7,490 nucleotides of DNA, from contig JAJZQA010000126.1 of assembly GCA_021810985.1 (NCBI GenBank), forward strand, positions 1 to 7,490. The letters are read 5' to 3'. Shown in pieces: positions 5,808 through 7,490 of this stretch. The position numbers and the translations under genes are program-made. The DNA comes from Deltaproteobacteria bacterium. Its GTDB lineage: Bacteria > Desulfobacterota > Desulfuromonadia > Geobacterales > Geobacteraceae. The first letter of the stretch is position 1; the number at the start of each line of letters is the position of its first letter. The notes below the pieces were generated by a model, which was not told the DNA's origin, searched no databases, and saw only the letters and a list, made by a program, of their open reading frames with translations.

Positions 5808-6593
5808 TTAACCGGCGTAGTCTGAACAGAGAGATTTTACCTTAACCAGATAGTCTCGCGTCTCGCGCGGGAGGAAACTTCCCCTCTTATCAACATTGCC
5901 CGGCCCCCAGTTATAGGCTGCCAAAGCAGATTCGAGGTTTCCGTCATACCTGTCGAGCATTTGACGAAGATAGCGTGTTCCTGCCATGACATTTTGTTCG
6001 GGATCGAAAGAATCGGTGACGCCCAAGCCCCTTGCCGTTCCCGGCATTAATTGCATGAGGCCGCGGGCACCGGCTGGTGAAACCGCGTTGGGGTTGAAAT
6101 TGCTTTCTGCCTTGATCACCGCTTTGATCAGGCCGGGGTCTACCTGATAACGGCGCGAGGCTTTTCCGACAAGCTCGTCAATTGTTCCAGGCACTGCGCG
6201 GGATTCCACGGTAACAGTACCCGGAGAAATTTCGCTAGCGGCCAAAACTTGAGTCGAAATACCAGGGGAATCCTGCGGCACGGCTCCCGCTGCGTTACGG
6301 TAGCTGGACAGGGCTCGAAGCAGGTTCTCGGGCAGAGCCCCGAAATAAGAGCTAGGTGAATTTTGCGGGGCAGAGTCGAGGGTAAGAGCATCCCGCATCA
6401 TGCGAAGACGGAGAAGCTCCGCCCGTGCGGTCAAAGTGGCAGGGTCGGCGGGCCGGGAAGCTTCGCCATTTCCTGCCGCTGCAAGCAGTTGCGCAAAAGC
6501 GGCATTTTTTCCCGAGGATTCAGCGGTCGCGGATTTTCCCGCGATTGATTCGGCAGGTTGCGGAAACAGGTTTTCAACGGCGCGTATCGACAT
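5808..6593 (-). CDS. SLT-type lytic transglycosylase, possibly flagellum-associated
   Basis: 261 residues. The C-terminal part (about 137-255) is a lysozyme-like SLT domain that cleaves the MurNAc-GlcNAc bond of peptidoglycan: catalytic Glu163 in KAESNFNP, the GLMQLMPGTA motif at 178-187, AYNWGPGN at 226-233 (Trp where the family often has Ala), and the RETRDYLVKV end motif. The N-terminal 136 residues are rich in Ala, Ser, Pro and Gln and look disordered. There is no Sec signal peptide, lipobox or membrane segment, so export would need another route, such as the flagellar type III apparatus, as for FlgJ-like rod hydrolases. ATG at 6593 has AGGGGA just upstream. It begins 16 bp after the sigma-54 activator gene and is presumably co-transcribed with it. 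The flagellar link is inferred from context. Confidence 0.9.
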   Translation of the reverse strand: MSIRAVENLFPQPAESIAGKSATAESSGKNAAFAQLLAAAGNGEASRPADPATLTARAELLRLRMMRDALTLDSAPQNSPSSYFGALPENLLRALSSYRNAAGAVPQDSPGISTQVLAASEISPGTVTVESRAVPGTIDELVGKASRRYQVDPGLIKAVIKAESNFNPNAVSPAGARGLMQLMPGTARGLGVTDSFDPEQNVMAGTRYLRQMLDRYDGNLESALAAYNWGPGNVDKRGSFLPRETRDYLVKVKSLCSDYAG

Positions 6594-6609
6594 GGGTCCC
6601 CTGCGCTGC

Positions 6610-7490
6610 TCAACTTGCGAAGGCTAGCTCTGAAGTGATCATTTTCTTCTTTTTCAGTTTCTCAATGAAAGTGGTGCGTTTCAAATTGAGCAGAGTGGCA
6701 GCCTCTTTCTTGTTGCCCCCGGTTTTTTCCAAGGCCTGCAGAATAAGGCGGTTTTCAAACTCCTCAACGGCACTGCTAAGGCAGATACCATCGTTCGGCA
6801 GCGGAACTGCTTCAGCGCGAGGCGCACGAACCGTACCACGGTATTTCTCCGGCAAATCCTGCAGCGTTATCATACCGCTGCCTTTCAGAACCACCATCCG
6901 TTCAACCAGGTTCTCCAGTTCGCGGATATTGCCCGGCCAATTAAAGGCAACAAGAGCATCCATCGCTTCACGATCAAATCCCTGGACATTTCGTCTGCTT
7001 TCCCGGCAGAATTTCTCGATAAAACTATCGACCAAAAGTGGAATATCTTCCTTTCTCTCCCGCAGAGGCGGAATCACGATCGGTATCACGGACAGGCGAT
7101 AGAAAAGGTCCTCACGGAAGATTTTCTCATCAACAAGGTTTTCCAGGTTCTGATTTGTTGCGGCAATGATTCTTGTATCGATCTTTTTTGAACGCGTTGC
7201 CCCGACAGGTTCCAATTCCCGGCTCTGGAGAACTCTCAGCAGTTTCACCTGGAGGCTGGTCTTCATATCTCCGATCTCATCGAGGAACAAGGTACCTTTA
7301 TCAGCCATCTCGAAACGACCGACCCTATTGGCCACGGCACCGGTAAACGAACCTTTTACGTGCCCGAAAAGTTCGCTTTCGAGAAGTTCATCAGGGATGG
7401 CCCCACAGTTGACGGGAATAAAATTCTTATTTCGACGGGAACTGAGTTCATGAATGGACTGGGCGACAAGCTCTTTTCCGGTTCCTGACT
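6610..7490 (-). CDS. Sigma-54-dependent transcriptional activator (partial, N-terminus beyond right edge)
   Basis: The last 292 residues are visible; the frame continues past the right edge. It starts within the Walker A loop (SGTGKE) of the AAA+ domain. Numbering from that Ser, the sigma-54 contact loop is GSFTGA (46-51, Ser for the usual second Ala), Walker B is GTLFLDE (65-71), then IIAATN (107-112), FREDLFYRL (124-132), PPLRER (140-145) and NWPGNIREL (183-191). A Fis-type helix-turn-helix at about 253-283 ends in RTTFIEKLKKK. That ending resembles FleQ/FlrA flagellar master regulators more than AtoC/NtrC types, so it may be the flagellar master regulator (FgrM-like in Geobacter). The sensory N-terminal domain cannot be seen, so whether it is a receiver is unknown. 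It is the obvious candidate activator of the two sigma-54 promoters in this window. Confidence 0.93.
   Translation of the reverse strand, partial: SGTGKELVAQSIHELSSRRNKNFIPVNCGAIPDELLESELFGHVKGSFTGAVANRVGRFEMADKGTLFLDEIGDMKTSLQVKLLRVLQSRELEPVGATRSKKIDTRIIAATNQNLENLVDEKIFREDLFYRLSVIPIVIPPLRERKEDIPLLVDSFIEKFCRESRRNVQGFDREAMDALVAFNWPGNIRELENLVERMVVLKGSGMITLQDLPEKYRGTVRAPRAEAVPLPNDGICLSSAVEEFENRLILQALEKTGGNKKEAATLLNLKRTTFIEKLKKKKMITSELAFAS

Noticed and set aside
6425..7102. A 225-codon open frame on the plus strand.
   Set aside because: It is antisense to the start of the transglycosylase gene and to the conserved sigma-54 activator gene; its Arg/Ser-rich, low-complexity translation is typical of a shadow frame.

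Overview
The window is a stretch of bacterial chromosome in which every supportable gene lies on the minus strand. It looks like regulatory and accessory flagellar/chemotaxis genes from a Gram-negative bacterium. The combination of a sigma-54 activator, two good sigma-54 promoters, a sigma-28-type promoter and CheY with CheX-family phosphatases suits the Desulfuromonadales (Geobacter, Pelobacter, Desulfuromonas and relatives). That placement is inferred from gene content and protein style, not from a marker gene. No RNA genes, insertion sequences, CRISPR arrays or foreign-looking islands were seen.

Reading right to left, in the direction of transcription: (1) 7490-6610 is the C-terminal 292 residues of a sigma-54-dependent activator (AAA+ domain plus Fis-type helix-turn-helix); its N-terminus lies outside the window. 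(2) 6593-5808, only 16 bp downstream, is a soluble SLT-type lytic transglycosylase with no signal peptide. (3) 5807-5347 is a 461-bp spacer ending in a sigma-54 promoter (5404-5388). (4) 5346-4273 is a cytoplasmic PAS histidine kinase. (5) 4272-3993 is a 280-bp spacer with a sigma-28 (FliA)-like promoter (4193-4167). (6) 3992-2041 is a three-gene operon: cheY, a cheX-type phosphatase overlapping it by ATGA, and a 352-residue protein joining a CheC/CheX-like domain to a receiver domain that has lost its phospho-acceptor aspartate. It ends at an intrinsic terminator (1966-1936). (7) 1690-1 is the first 563 residues of an exported protein with an AMIN-like N-terminal domain and TPR-like helical repeats, running off the left edge and preceded by a near-consensus sigma-54 promoter (1746-1731).

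Together the genes suggest a flagellar-type hierarchy. A sigma-54 activator could drive the kinase and AMIN/TPR genes, and the late sigma factor could drive the cheY-phosphatase operon. The transglycosylase may open peptidoglycan for an envelope-spanning machine such as the flagellum. The promoter motifs and protein domains are directly visible; the regulatory wiring is inference.
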